NCBI GenBank assembly: GCA_037447655.1
Contig: JBBHKE010000125.1
Location: 14,492 to 78,491, forward strand
DNA from: Zygnema cylindricum
Taxonomy: Eukaryota > Streptophyta > Zygnematophyceae > Zygnematales > Zygnemataceae
Direction of reading: 5' to 3'
Length of the DNA: 64,000 nucleotides
Below the pieces are notes generated by a model. That model saw only the letters and a program-made list of their open reading frames with translations. It did not search any database and had not been told where the DNA came from. The position numbers and the translations under genes were made by a program. Below are positions 44,912 to 57,100 of the stretch, in pieces (within the stretch, counting starts at the first letter, position 1; every line of letters starts with the position of its first letter).

Positions 44912-47900
44912 CATTTTTGTTCTCTTTCTTTCCTTTTCCTTTTGTTTATTTATTTTTTGTTAGAAATTCCGAAGTTATGAAAGTTTTTGAGGAAAAAGGC
45001 GCAAAAATTGCCGGAAGTTGTGCGGAACTTTCTGAAAATGTCGACATAGTCGTGACGATGCTTCCCTCCTCCACTCATGTGTGAATTATTTTATAAATAA
45101 TTAAATAAATAATAAAATATATAAATAGCTAAATAAATAATTTAAATAATAAACTAAAAACAAATAAATAAACTAAGGATTTTCTTAGTTTGTAACGATT
45201 CTGCCCTCCTCCAGCCATGTATGAATTATTTTACATATAAATTAAATACATAACTAAATGATAGCTTAAATAATAAGCAAAAACTAAATAAATAAAATAA
45301 GTAATTTTTTTTTCCCTTAAATAAATAAATAAGCAAAGGATTTTTTTAATGTGTGACGATGCTACCCTCCTCCAGCCATGTATGATATTATAAATAATTA
45401 AATAAATAATTTAAATGAAAAAAAAACATTTTATATTTTTTTTAGTTAAATTTGTAAACAAATGATTTTTTTAATTTGTGACAATGCTCCCCTCCTCCAG
45501 CCATGTATGAACGATTTAATAAATAATAAACTAAAAAATTTAAATAATATACAAAAAAAAATAAAAAATAAGCAAGTAGATTTTTTTTTTCTTTGTGAAG
45601 TAAACGGAACTATGATTTTTTTTTTGAATTTGTGATGATGCTGTCCTTTTCCATTCATGTAAAAATCAATAAATAAATATATGAATAAATAAACAAGCAT
45701 GTACCTTTTTTTTTTTTCTTTTCTTTTCGCAGGTTTTGGATGTCTATTTGGGAAAAGATGGATTGTTAAAATACAAAGATAATTTAAAACCAAAACTATT
45801 TATCGATTCTTCCACAATCGATCCTTCGACTTCTCGAAAAATCGCAAATTCTGTCTCTCTTTGTAAAATTTCCGTACATTCAGGTAAATGTTTACTTCTG
45901 TTTATTTTATTTATATAATTTATTTGTTTATTCATGTTTTTTTTTTTTTTTGATAAACTATATATCGGAATGAAATATATATTTATATTTAAAAGTTTCT
46001 TTTTCTTTATTTTATTTATTTATTTATGTATTTATTTATTTTTATGAACTATATATCGAAATGAAAATATGTATATAAAAATGAATTTTGGAACCGTCTA
46101 AATTCCTGGAGTTTTTATTTTATATCATCAAATGGTTCCATTTAAGTCCCAATATGATTACGAAAAAAAAAGGGTTTAATTTAATCGATTTATTTTTTAA
46201 GTAATTCTAAATATATATATTTTTTATGTAACCACTAAACAACTAAACAAATATAAAAAAGAAAAAAAAAGTAAGTAAACAAAAGAAACAAATAAAGTGA
46301 CATAGAAGCGAAAAGGTGAGGGAAAAAATAGAAAGAAAAGAAACAAAAATAAATAAACAAACTTCAAACAAACAAAAGAAAAGAAAGAAAAGAAGAAAAA
46401 AAAAAAAAAAAAACAAACAAAAACTTAAAAAAATAAAAAAAAAAAAAACAAAAAAAAAACAAAACAAAAAAAAAAAAAATGATTGATGATGCAGGAGATT
46501 CGAACGTTTCAAAGACTTCAAATACTTCGAATAATTTGACATCCCCAAAAATGGTAGATGCACCAGTTTCCGGAGGAGTTCTGGGAGCAAACGCAGCAAC
46601 TCTCACTTTTATGGTAAACTTTTTTTTTTTTGGCCTCCTTGTCTTTTTTTTCCGTCCCGCTTTTCTTTTTTCCTATACTTTTTTTTTCGTGTCTTTTTTT
46701 TTTCACGTGCTTCGTTTTTTTTTGAAACATTGCAGAAGAGAAAACATAACTTCCATTTTGCTCCTGGTGGAAAAATAAATAAATAAATAAATCTCCATCT
46801 TACTCTCTATCTTACAATTTCCCTCTCCCTCTCCCTCTCCCTCTCCCTCTCTCTCCCTATCTCTCCCTCTCTCTCTCCCTCTCCCTCCCTCTCCCTCTCC
46901 CTCCCTCTCCCCCTCCGTCTCCTTTTCCCTCTCCCTATCCCCCTTCTCCCTCTCTCCCCCTTGGTTCAGGTGGGGGGTACCCCCGAGGCAGTGGGGGAGG
47001 CAGAGAGGATTTTGTCTTTTATGGGCTCTCGAGTCGTCCATTGTGGCCCCTCTGGAGCTGGAGCTGTCAGTCTCTCTCTCCCCCTCACTTTTTTCCCCCT
47101 CTCTCTTGTTCTCTCTCTATTTTTCTCTCTTTTTCTCCCTCTCTCTCTCTCTTCATCCGCCTCTCTCTCTCTCTCTCTCTCCTCCCCTCCACTCCTCATC
47201 ATCATCATCATCATCTGTCATGTTTTATGTCATAAATATTTTGTCTTGTCATGTTTGTAAAAATATTTTAATATTTATGTCAGGTGTTTTAATATGTTTT
47301 ATTTGTAAATTAAGTATGTTTTATGTGTTCTCTCCGGGCTCCAACCTCTCCTCTCTCTCACTCCTTTCCTCTCTCCTCTCTCGTCTCCTCTCTCCTCTTC
47401 CCTCTCTCTCATCTCTCTTTCCTCTCTCTTCTCCTCTCCTCTCCCTCTCTCCTCTCGCCTCTCTTCTCTCCTACTCTCTCCTCTCACTCCTCTCCTCTCT
47501 CCTCTCACTCTCTCTCTTCCCTTCTATCTTCTCCCTCCTCTCTCCGCTCACTTCTCCTCTCTCCCTCTCCTCTCTCCTCTCTCTCTTATTTATTTATATA
47601 TATTATATATATTTCCAGGCGGCCAAGCTCTGCAACAATCTGGCTCTGGCGATTCAGATGGCCGGAGTTTCCGAAGCTCTCGCTTTGGGCCAAAAACTGG
47701 GTTTGGACCCAAAACTTTTGTCGGAGATTTTTAATTCTTCCAGCGCGAGATCTTGGAGCAGGTAAAAAAATAAAAAATAAAAAATGATTAATTTTTATTA
47801 TTTTGCTAATTTTTTGGACCCGGAACTGTTGTGGGAAATTTTTAATTCTTCGAGCGCGAGATCATGGAGCAGGTAGGAAAAAAAAAAAAAAAAAAGGAAA

Positions 47901-49405
47901 AGAGAAATCATTGATTATGATTTTTATTTTTTTTGCTAATTATTTGACTCAAAGCAGCCGTCCAATTTTTTTCAATTCTTCGAGCATGAAATCCTGGATC
48001 AAACTTATAATTGAGCGCAATACTTTTGTCGCAAATTTTTAGTTATTCGAGCGCAGGAAAACACTTTTTTTTTTATTTAATTGTTTTTCTAAAATTTGTT
48101 TCATAACAAAAGTTGTATATTAGAATGAAAGTTCATCTATTATTATCTTATTGTTATTATTGTTAACAAAAATAAATGGGTTGTCGAGTTGACACTTTTA
48201 ATGACAGTTGAAAATCGTACCACATGATCATTTTTCTCTTTACTTTTTTATCATTTTCTTTTCCTATTCTTATTTGTTTTTACGTGAATTAGCTTTTTTA
48301 TTTTCTTTTTATTTATTGTTTAACTTTCCGATTCCATGGTAAATATGTGAAATTTACTAAAAATTAAAAAGCTGTGACCACAAAGTTAATCCCCCCTTTT
48401 TTTTCATTTTTTTTTTTCTTGTTTCCCTTGTCGCCTTTTTTATTCATTTTTTTTTTTCTTCAGTGAAGTTTATAATCCAGTTCCGGGAGTAATGGAAAGC
48501 GTTCCTTCTTCTCGAAACTATACGGGTGGTTTTTCAAATCTCCTTATGGTAAATTTAATAATCATTATTTTTTCATGATTTTAATAAGTTTTTATCTGTG
48601 CCCCATTTGTACCCTAAATGGTTTAATATCATAATATTGTTACCATTAATCATTTTGTTTCTTCTAGCGTTTTTTTTTTTTCATTTTTTTTTAAATGTTG
48701 ATCAAATTTGTCGAAGAAATAATGTATCTCTGCGTTTCCCCCTATTTTTTTTACTTTTTTTTTGTTTTTTTCTGTAGATCTATTTGCATCCAAGAAATTT
48801 TGTAAAACATCTTTTGACCAATTTCTTTTCCCTTTTTCTTTTATTTTCTCTCATTTCTTTTATTTTCTCTCATTTCTTTCATTTATTATTCATTGTTATT
48901 GTTACTTTTTTCTTCCTTTTTTTCCCCTAATTTTTGTCACTTTCGCTTTTTTTCAAATTGAGACCATTTTTTAATTCGTCTGTTTTTTTGTTTTCTTTTT
49001 TAAGTTCCTCTTTTTTGTTTTCTCCTTTTTTTTTTTTTTTATTTAAAAGATTTAATATTATCTTTTGGGTGGGGGAGAGAGGAGGGAGTGAATGCATAAA
49101 TCTTTCGCCTCCACTGTTTCCAAATTTTAAGTAAAAAAAAAAAAGCACTCAAGAGAATTTTGGCAAATTTTTCTCAACATCTAGATTCTTTTTTTCTTTA
49201 TCTTCCCATCCCCTCCCTCCCTCCCAATGTGACAAAAAAACAAAAGGTATAATGTGAAAGTCATTTTTTTGAGTTGTTTTTTTTTTTATCTTTTTATGAC
49301 AGGTATTCAAAAATGTGTGAGGAAAATTCAGAGAAAGACGATTTTTCGAGTATTTTCCGTCATATTTACGGAGGAATTGGAGTGGATCCAAATTCCAAAA
49401 TTTGA
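43347..49405 (+). CDS. HIBADH: 3-hydroxyisobutyrate dehydrogenase, mitochondrial (one exon not found)
   Basis: Oxidises 3-hydroxyisobutyrate to methylmalonate semialdehyde in valine catabolism in the mitochondrial matrix. Exons found: 43347-43574 (presequence, [19 protein letters not shown]), 44417-44493 (dinucleotide-binding [20 protein letters not shown]), 44964-45078 ([10 protein letters not shown]), 45733-45883 ([16 protein letters not shown]), 46495-46613 ([19 protein letters not shown]), 46970-47065, 47619-47761 (catalytic AAKLCNN and [12 protein letters not shown]), 48464-48548 ([17 protein letters not shown]) and 49303-49405 ([20 protein letters not shown], stop). Phases agree up to 48548. 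The family's next segment, the KDL-LA helix, is absent from 48549-49302, and joining to the last exon directly breaks the frame. The join 44493/44964 is in phase but leaves out about five residues, including the NAD-ribose-binding D-N loop. The gene is therefore either damaged or has undetected short exons. An upstream in-frame ATG at 43266 is possible. Confidence 0.85.
43600..43690. repeat. Poly(A) run in HIBADH intron 1
   Basis: Nearly 85 A residues with a few interruptions, just after exon 1. Confidence 0.95.
43960..44037. repeat. (AT)n microsatellite
   Basis: About 38 AT units in HIBADH intron 1. A second, shorter (AT)n tract at 44355-44409 ends seven bases before the exon 2 acceptor. 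Confidence 0.97.
44877..44911. repeat. Poly(T) run in HIBADH intron 2
   Basis: About 35 T residues, 55 bp before the exon 3 acceptor. The 44640-44870 stretch upstream repeats TTTAATTTCAAT-type units. Confidence 0.92.
45054..45665 (+). repeat. Tandem array of exon-3 end plus donor site
   Basis: The last 25 bp of HIBADH exon 3 with its donor (GTGACGATGCTTCCCTCCTCC, CAT, GTGTGA) recur at about 45195, 45353, 45478 and 45632, spaced 125-160 bp by AT-rich TAAATAAT linkers. Every copy keeps the exon-like CCCTCCTCCA-C-CAT (diverged in the last) followed by GT. Confidence 0.88.
46385..46480. repeat. A-rich run before HIBADH exon 5
   Basis: AAAAAAC/AAAAAAT runs, ending 15 bp before the exon 5 acceptor. 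The intron also has a repeated ACTATATATCG-AATGAAA block at 45955 and 46047. Confidence 0.8.
46808..46966. repeat. (CCCTCT)n tract before HIBADH exon 6
   Basis: Pyrimidine repeats in the sense strand that run into the TTCAG acceptor at 46964-46969. Confidence 0.92.
47066..47595. repeat. (CT)n-rich HIBADH intron 6
   Basis: CTCTCTCCC tracts at 47072-47190 and CTCCTCTC tracts at 47338-47585, with a CATCAT run at 47197-47218, on the sense strand. Confidence 0.9.
47705..48060 (+). repeat. Decaying tandem copies of the exon-7 end
   Basis: The final 57 bp of HIBADH exon 7 and its donor (47705-47769) are repeated at 47815-47879 (about 88% identical, donor GT kept, a few frame-neutral substitutions), again at 47946-48000 (more diverged) and in part at 48015-48057. 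The unit length is about 110-130 bp. Confidence 0.85.
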
Positions 49406-51146
49406 AGGAAGTAAAAAAAATAATAAAAAAAAAGAATTAAGATTGTAATTGTGAAATTTGGGTCTGTGAGTTTTTTAATTTTCAAAAAAAGGAGAAAGTT
49501 CCATAAATGATGATTTTTTTTTTGGTAAAAACTAGTTTTCCTTTTTTTTTATTTTTTTCGTAGTTTTTTGATTCGTAGTTTTTTTCCAGATTTTTTTTTT
49601 TTTTCCGTATATGTTGTAAATGTCACATTTTTGTTGCAGTTTTGTAAAAATGTAAAATAGCATTACAAATGTTTGAACTCTTGCTAATATTTTTTTCTTA
49701 TATTTTGTAACTTTGGTTTTCGTCTCTAAATTTTTACGTACATTTTATATATTTCTCTTTGTAGTATTATTGTTTTCACCAATTTTCAAATTCCCAACAA
49801 TTTGTAACTTTTTTTTTCACTGGCTTTTCATGCATGCTTTTGTTTGCTGTGATTTGTCTTTTTTGAGGGAGAGCAAAAGAGTGAAAGCGAGAGAGAGAGA
49901 GCGACAAAGAGACAGTGGGTGTGAGGGGAGGAGAGAGGAGAGGAAGAGAGGAGGGGAGAAAGTATTGAAGCCCATTTGCTCCATTTTAAGCTCATGAAAT
50001 ACTGTAAATTTATCTAATAAAGTAATATCATTTAATAGGGTACAATAGGCTGTTCAAGGTTAAAACAGAACATTTGAGAAAAATAAGAAAAAAAAATTAT
50101 CAAATGTTCTCAATATTAAACCATCGTAGGAAACACAATACACAACAATTTTTTTATTTTTTTTGGTTGTATTGACGCTTTTTTTAACAAAAAAATTAAA
50201 TGATGGAGAATTTTCAAATGCTGTTTTTGTCTGTTTTTTTAATTTTTTGAATGATATATTCAAAGGCATCATTTGATTACCAAGAATATAAAACTTTTTT
50301 TTTCCCAAATATCTAGTGCAGAATTACAGCTGATCTGTATTACACTTTTAGGAGATTATTGAACAAAATATTAAACAAAGATGGCAAAAGAAAAAAAACC
50401 AAATAAAAATGGAAAAAAAATAGATAAATAACAAACGAACACTGGAACACCGTACATTCCATAGCCTCAGATATTTGTATTGTTTTTTTTTTTTTTAATT
50501 TTTTAAGGTTGAAAATAAATTTGGGATCGATTATTATAGGGCAAAGTGAAGATGTTTGCAACTTTTATCTCAAAAGTTACATGGATGGTGAATTACAAAT
50601 TTGCCTTTTTTTGTATTTATTTGAAGAATTTGCTATTTAAAAATCTTGACTAAAATTTAGAAAGGATTTTGTTTTGTCTTTAAAAACGGCTTTTGACCTT
50701 CAACAAAAAAAGGCCCAAAATAAAGAAAAAAAAAGGGGGGGGGGCATCTAGCATCGTTTTTTTCACCACATTCATTTTTTTTTTATTTTTGAATGTTTTT
50801 TTTTCCCCTGATCGGTTTACATACTCCCCAACTCACCCCAAAAAAACTAAAAAACCCCGAAAAACCCTTAAAAATCCTAAAAAAACCCCTCGAAATCCTA
50901 AACACAAATCCGGCGAAATTACGAACCACTAATTCCATTTTAGGGATTAGTTTAAGGGATTCTTTTTTTTGTTTTGTTTTTTGTGAATTAGTGGATTCAC
51001 GAAATCCACAAATCACCGCAATCTGATGGAATTACGGAAAATTACTGCGAAACCAGGACACACCGAAATTTGAACAAAATTCACCGAATAGATCACCGAA
51101 GAAATCACAAAATCGCAATTTGGAGAAAAAAAGGAGTCCAATAAAG
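49406..51146. other. Intergenic between convergent HIBADH and DXO genes
   Basis: T-rich then mixed DNA, presumably both 3' UTRs. A short GA microsatellite lies at 49880-49960. 50825-50905 has degenerate AACCCCTAAAA-like repeats. No gene seen. Confidence 0.6.
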
Positions 51147-54100
51147 TCAACCATTTCCTCGCCCTCCGTTTCTTGAAATGAGACTGCAATGTTCTTCGAG
51201 GGCAGGAGGACAAAGATCAGTTCGGTAAAGCTCCAAACGATTTAAGTTTTTTTGAAAACGGAGAACACAATCGTCATCTGTTTCCACACCAAAAAAATTG
51301 AAAAAAAAAAAAACATAAAAGTATCAGAAAAAAATAAGACAAAAAATTTAAGCAACAATTTCCGTGTTTTTGAAAACGGAGAACAAAATTGTCATCTGTT
51401 TCCACACAAAAAAAACCGACAATTTTTTTACAAAGTATCAGTTATAAAAAAAAAAGACAAAAACAATTGAGCAACAGATCCCGTGTTTTTGAAAAAAAAG
51501 AGAACACAATCTACATCAGTTTCCACACCAAAAAAACCGCCGATAAAAAAAAATACAGTTAAAAAAAAAAGACAACACGAATTAAGCAACAACGGTTTCC
51601 GTGATTTTGAAATCGGAGAACACAACAGTCATGTGTGTCCACACCAAAAAAATCGACAAAGAAATAAAAAAATGAAAGTATTAGAAAAAAAAAGGACAAA
51701 ACGAATTAAGCAACACTTTCCCTGTTTTTGATAAAAAAGAGAACACAATCGTCATTGGTTTCAAACAGGAAAAAAAAAGCAAAACAGTAACAGTAACAGT
51801 TTCCATGTTTCTGAAACTGGAAAAAAAAGTATTAATGTTGAGAGATTATACACAAAAAGGAAAAAAACTACCGGTATTTTAGTCAAAAATAAACCGTATA
51901 AATATACGGTAAATTTCAAACCATTTCACATACGGTAGGCGATAAAAAATCTGTTTCTATTTACGATTATGGAATGAGAAACTTGAAAAGTTTTTTTGGT
52001 AGAAAAACAAAAACAGTAAAAGACTACAATAAGGATCACAATGTAGTCGAGCAAAAAATACAAGAAAACAGAAAAAAAGAAAAAAAAAGAAAAAACCAAA
52101 AAAAGAAGAAACGACAAAAAAAGAAAAATATAACGAAGACATGCAGTTATGGAGAAAAGGCATAAGGAAGTTGGGACCAACACAACAAATCAAAAAATAA
52201 CAGGGTCAAAATACAAAGTAGTGACAATAAAATGGGGTCAAAAAATTAAACTTATTTTTTGAATCATAACAAAAGTACATCAGAAAAATTCAAAAAAAAA
52301 GGAAAGTAAAGTTTTCTCACCTTCCTCAGAAAGACTTCCGTATAACCAACAAAGAATACGATCTGCGAAAGCAAGACAACAGCCTCCCTGCCCACTCCAA
52401 AAAAAAAAAAAACACTAAAGAAAAAATTAACCCAAAAAAACAGAAACTTACTTCAAGAGGCAGAGTATCTCTCTCTCTTCCCCCCACTACTCGTCATCTC
52501 ACAACCTCCATACAGAAAACTTCATTTTGTGTGACAAATTAAACTTTTTGTAGTAAAACGTGTATCGTCATTAGAGTTAAGGAATTACTAACGTTATATT
52601 AGAGTTAAATTAATGTTATTAATTCTGATTCAATTCCAAATGACGCGGCTGCTTTTGAACCGTATAAAGAATTAGCCTTAAGAAAAAAAAAATAGAGTCA
52701 TTGACACTATTCTAGGTTCGAGGGATAAAATTTAGGGGAACTGATATAGCGTCTTTGACTCTAATGACGATATAAAGTGTTCTGTTCAACAAACCAATGA
52801 GACGATTGAATTTGCCAGCATTTATTACATAAAATGTCGGACATAGTGAGGACCAAAATCCTAGCCGTCCATGAAACGGAAAATTGGACGCCCAAGAGAT
52901 TTCCAATCAATGTTACGTCGAGTGGGTATTACAAAACCAGAAATGACAATTTTTTTTTTTTATGTCGCTAAAAAGTAGGTTCTGAGACGAACACGTGGAG
53001 TCGTCTTTTGAATTTTTGTAGTACCGTAATCAGAAATTGTTATTCAAAAAGCCGCTATCAGTTTGGTTTCAAACCGAACCAAACTCCAAAAGAGTCTTTC
53101 TAGTCTTTTTGACTTTTCAGTCACACTATTCATCAATGTACAACCTCAATTCAGAAAGAGAGGTCATAAAAGGGAAAGAGAGACATGACATTCATTAAAA
53201 TGGAACTAAGCGTGAGTGAGGAAAACTAAATAAACCAATGGAAAAGTCGAACATCAAAATTAAGATTGACATTAGGAAGTAAATGAACCTAAGATTTCGA
53301 TCCAAAACTCAAATCAGTCCCTCAAAATTCTTGGGGAATTTGCAAAATCAAACTACACTAGTGTTAACTCGGATCATAAAAACTCGGATGAATAATTTGA
53401 ATGCCAAAAAGAGAATGTTTGCAGAATTTACCTCCCAATAGGATTTTTTTTTTACCCTCTCCGTTATATCCTTCAATCCCATTGCTTCCGAACGGACCAC
53501 ATTTCCCAAATCATCCCTGAAAAAATAATGACATTTTTGAAAGGTTTTTTAAGCTTTCTAAAGTCTTTCAAGGAAACCAAAGCATTAGGTTTTTCTAAGG
53601 CACTTCTTAAATTTTTTTAAGGGGGTCTATCTCTCTCTCTCTTTCTCCCTCTCCCTCACTCTCCCTCTCCCTCTCCCTCTCCCTCACCCACCCACCCACC
53701 CTCCCTCCCTCCCTCCCTCCCTCCCTCCCTCTCTCTCTCAGCCTTTCAAAGACTTTCACATCACTTTCCTCTTGTTTTTGACATTTTTGAAGTTCATCGT
53801 GTGTATACAAATGTAGCCATAAAAATACTCATTACATGTAAAGCTATTTGTAAATGCGCAAGAATACTCATAACTGTACTAATAATAGGCATAAATGCTA
53901 TCTTTAATGCTATTTGTAAAATACTAATGCATTTATGGTAAAATACTCATAAATGTCAATAGTAAATCTACTCGTAAAAAGTATGTTAAGGGAATAAACA
54001 ACAGTAAAATTTCTGGAGAAAATCATTTCCATGAAAATTATCAAAGTAGTTAAATCCACAATGAAAAACAAACTCACCGAAAACCAACAACCACCTTTGG

Positions 54101-57100
54101 AACTCCCGCCAAGAAGGATTGGATCTGCTTCACGCCATATATTAACCCATATTAAACATGTTTTACCACATAACACCCATTTTTAAACATAATATCTAAA
54201 ACTACTTGACACGTGTTTACTCATTTTTACTCATACTGTCCAATCACACGTGCAATGTAGATTCAATATTCAAATATTGGATATGCAAAATGAAATGACA
54301 GTCACAGTATTCCCCCATCAAGTTGTTTTGAACATAAACTGCCAACCTTCATTATTATTATTATTGCCTTCTTTATTGTTGTAAATCAAAAACATACGAG
54401 AATCACCAATCTACTTTCCTGTCTTTTCAAGCAAAAAAATCAAATAGAGCACAAACTTTACAATGCTTACCATAATTAATATGGAAAAGAACAAATTGAG
54501 AACAATCTCAATATTTTAACCTGCAGTACCTTTTTTTATTGTTATTATGACTGTTTACATCTGGATGTGAAAGCGGCATACACTTCTCCAAACAGAAGTG
54601 GCCATAAATAAAAAAAAGGATTTTTGTAAGTACACGTAATTTTTCTTCAGAATTCTACTCACACAAATTTTACATATAGACTCAGGAAATTGACACAAAA
54701 AATTATGGTAAATGGGGTACTACTACCCAATTAACGGAGCATTTTAATGAAAAAAAAGACTTACCCAAAACTTGAGAAGTTTTTTCCGTTCAAATGTACT
54801 CTGACCTCGATCATCAGTTATCTGGCATCCCCACAATTTCCAATGTAAATGTGAGTTAAAGATGTTAAAAAATATAAACTCCAAATAAAAATTTACGTAA
54901 ACAGGCAACTGTCGGTTTAATGGGAAGAAATAAGGAATTCAATCAAATTCAGGCAAATCAAACTAAGATTTGAATTAAAAAATAAACCAACGTAAAAATA
55001 CAGAATTACACATAATAGAAGTTATCTAATACGAACGAACAAATACTCAGCCTCTTCAATACAGGATAAACCTGTCAACAACCGGAAAAACGTTAAAAAA
55101 ATCTTTACATAAATCCATTTGAAAACATAAAAACATGAGAGCACGCCCAAAAATGTCAATCCAATTCTTGAAAGTTGTGAAACAGAGACTAAAGATAGTG
55201 AGACCAAACAATTAAAGCAAAAAAAGGGAGATCGAATACAAAAAGCAACAAAACCGATGAAGGAAAAAATCATAACCTCACAAAACACCTTACACACACA
55301 TACATGTATCGATAATATATACATTGGGAGAGGGAGAGGGAGTGAGAGGAGAGCGAGAGAGAGGAGAGTGAGAAGAGAGGAGAGAGGAAGGAGAGGAGAA
55401 GAGGGACAGGGTGAGAAAGAGACCTCTCTACTGGTCTTAAGCTCCACAAAATGGCGTTGTCCTTTCAAATCACGGTCATAACAATCCATTTCAGCCCCCA
55501 AAAGAATTCGATGGGCTCCCAATTTTGTTTTAAATAAAGCACAAAACTCTTCATTAGCGTCTATAGGTTCCAATGTGGTAGGATTGGGGGGTCCTCCAGA
55601 ACCAGGAGGAAAAGGTCGTCTTTCAGTCGCTAATCTCTCGTAGGAATAGCCGTAGTATGTACTAGTAGGCAAAAAAAAAACGACAAACAAAAATTGCGAA
55701 GGAAGAAAATCCATAAGTAAAGAGTAGAGGACCTCCTCCATATTCTCATTAAAATTATGAAATGCAGTAATCCTTCCATGAAAAAAAAAAAATCTTTGAC
55801 GATCAAGTCCTCAGGCTTTCTTACATAAAACATGACGTGAAATGAACTCAAAATTGAAACATTTTCAGAAACTTGATTTAGCAAAACCCTTTATCACTAA
55901 AAGTTGTGAAGCTCTTGTGAGAGGAATCAAGGCAAAAATATCGAGCCATGAGATCTCACTACATCCCAGAAACCCTTAAAATATCCTCAAAATTCCTCAA
56001 AAACCCGCAAAATTTTCGACTCACAATCGTTTCAATTGTTCAGACATAGGTTTCTCCGGCAGTTTGTGGACATCGAGGTAAACAGTTATACCCCTTTTGT
56101 GAACTCCCATCTCCCAGTCATCCTCTCGGTTATACAGTGTCCCTAAAATCTGAAACATCAAACATTTCAAAACTTGAGACATGCTCGAAGCCATGGACAG
56201 AGAGAAAGAGAGAGGAGAGCGAGAGAAGGGGAATAGGGGCAGAGACAGAAAGAAAGAGAGAGGAGAGCGAGAGAAGGGGAATAGGGGCAGAGACAGAAAA
56301 AAAGAGAGAGGGGATAAAAGATAAGGCATGAAACGGATGTCCCTAAGATCTGGCATATCAAGACATTTCAAATCTAGAACTTGGACACACGGTCAGAGAT
56401 AGAGAGAGCAAAACGAGAAGAGAGAGGGAAACAAAAAGAAAGGAAGGGAGCGAAAAGAGAGAGCGCGGGAGAGGATAAGGCATCTCATTTGCCTTTCCAT
56501 CCCTTCAAAATTCACTAACAAATATGGCATGGAATGTGAAATATAAGCGCAAGAAAAACAAAAAGAAGAGTAATCCGAGAGTTTTGAAATAGGTTGGCAA
56601 GTATATGTACCTTATTTAGGTTGTTCCGGAAAGTCTGGATTGACATACCAAAGCCCAAAAGAAGCGTCCCCAGGTGAGATATCAACTTATTGTGTGAAAT
56701 TTTTGATTTTTTTTGAATATACTAAGCATCCAAACAGGAATCAATGCCTTGGATAAAGACACAAAAAGATACCCAAAAAAGGTAGATCGGGAGAAAGAGA
56801 GACAGACCAGCTCCTCCTCTCTCTCTCTTTCTCGTTTCAAAGAAAACATATTTGAGAGAGAGGGACAGCGAGAGGGAGAGGAGAGATATCTTATCCAAAA
56901 GGATATTCCGAGAGAAGAGGAATTGCATTGATGTCTACATATATTCAGATTTATTTTAACCAAAAAAAATGGAATTGGGAGCTCACCACAAAGTGGATAT
57001 TTTCAAGAGGAAATTTTGCCCGACGAATAGTATGGAGAAGATCCTGGAAGGGATTTTCCGCCTCTTCTCCTGCACATATGGAACTGCATACTGTTGAGAA

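Noticed and set aside
48775-48840. TAG-preceded segment as the missing HIBADH exon
   Set aside because: Translates without any resemblance to the KDL-LA region, and the phase does not fit.
52712-52906. DXO exon candidate ([11 protein letters not shown] peptide)
   Set aside because: Not similar to DXO, and the correct next exon with matching phase is at 52321-52387; the segment belongs to the MITE flank.
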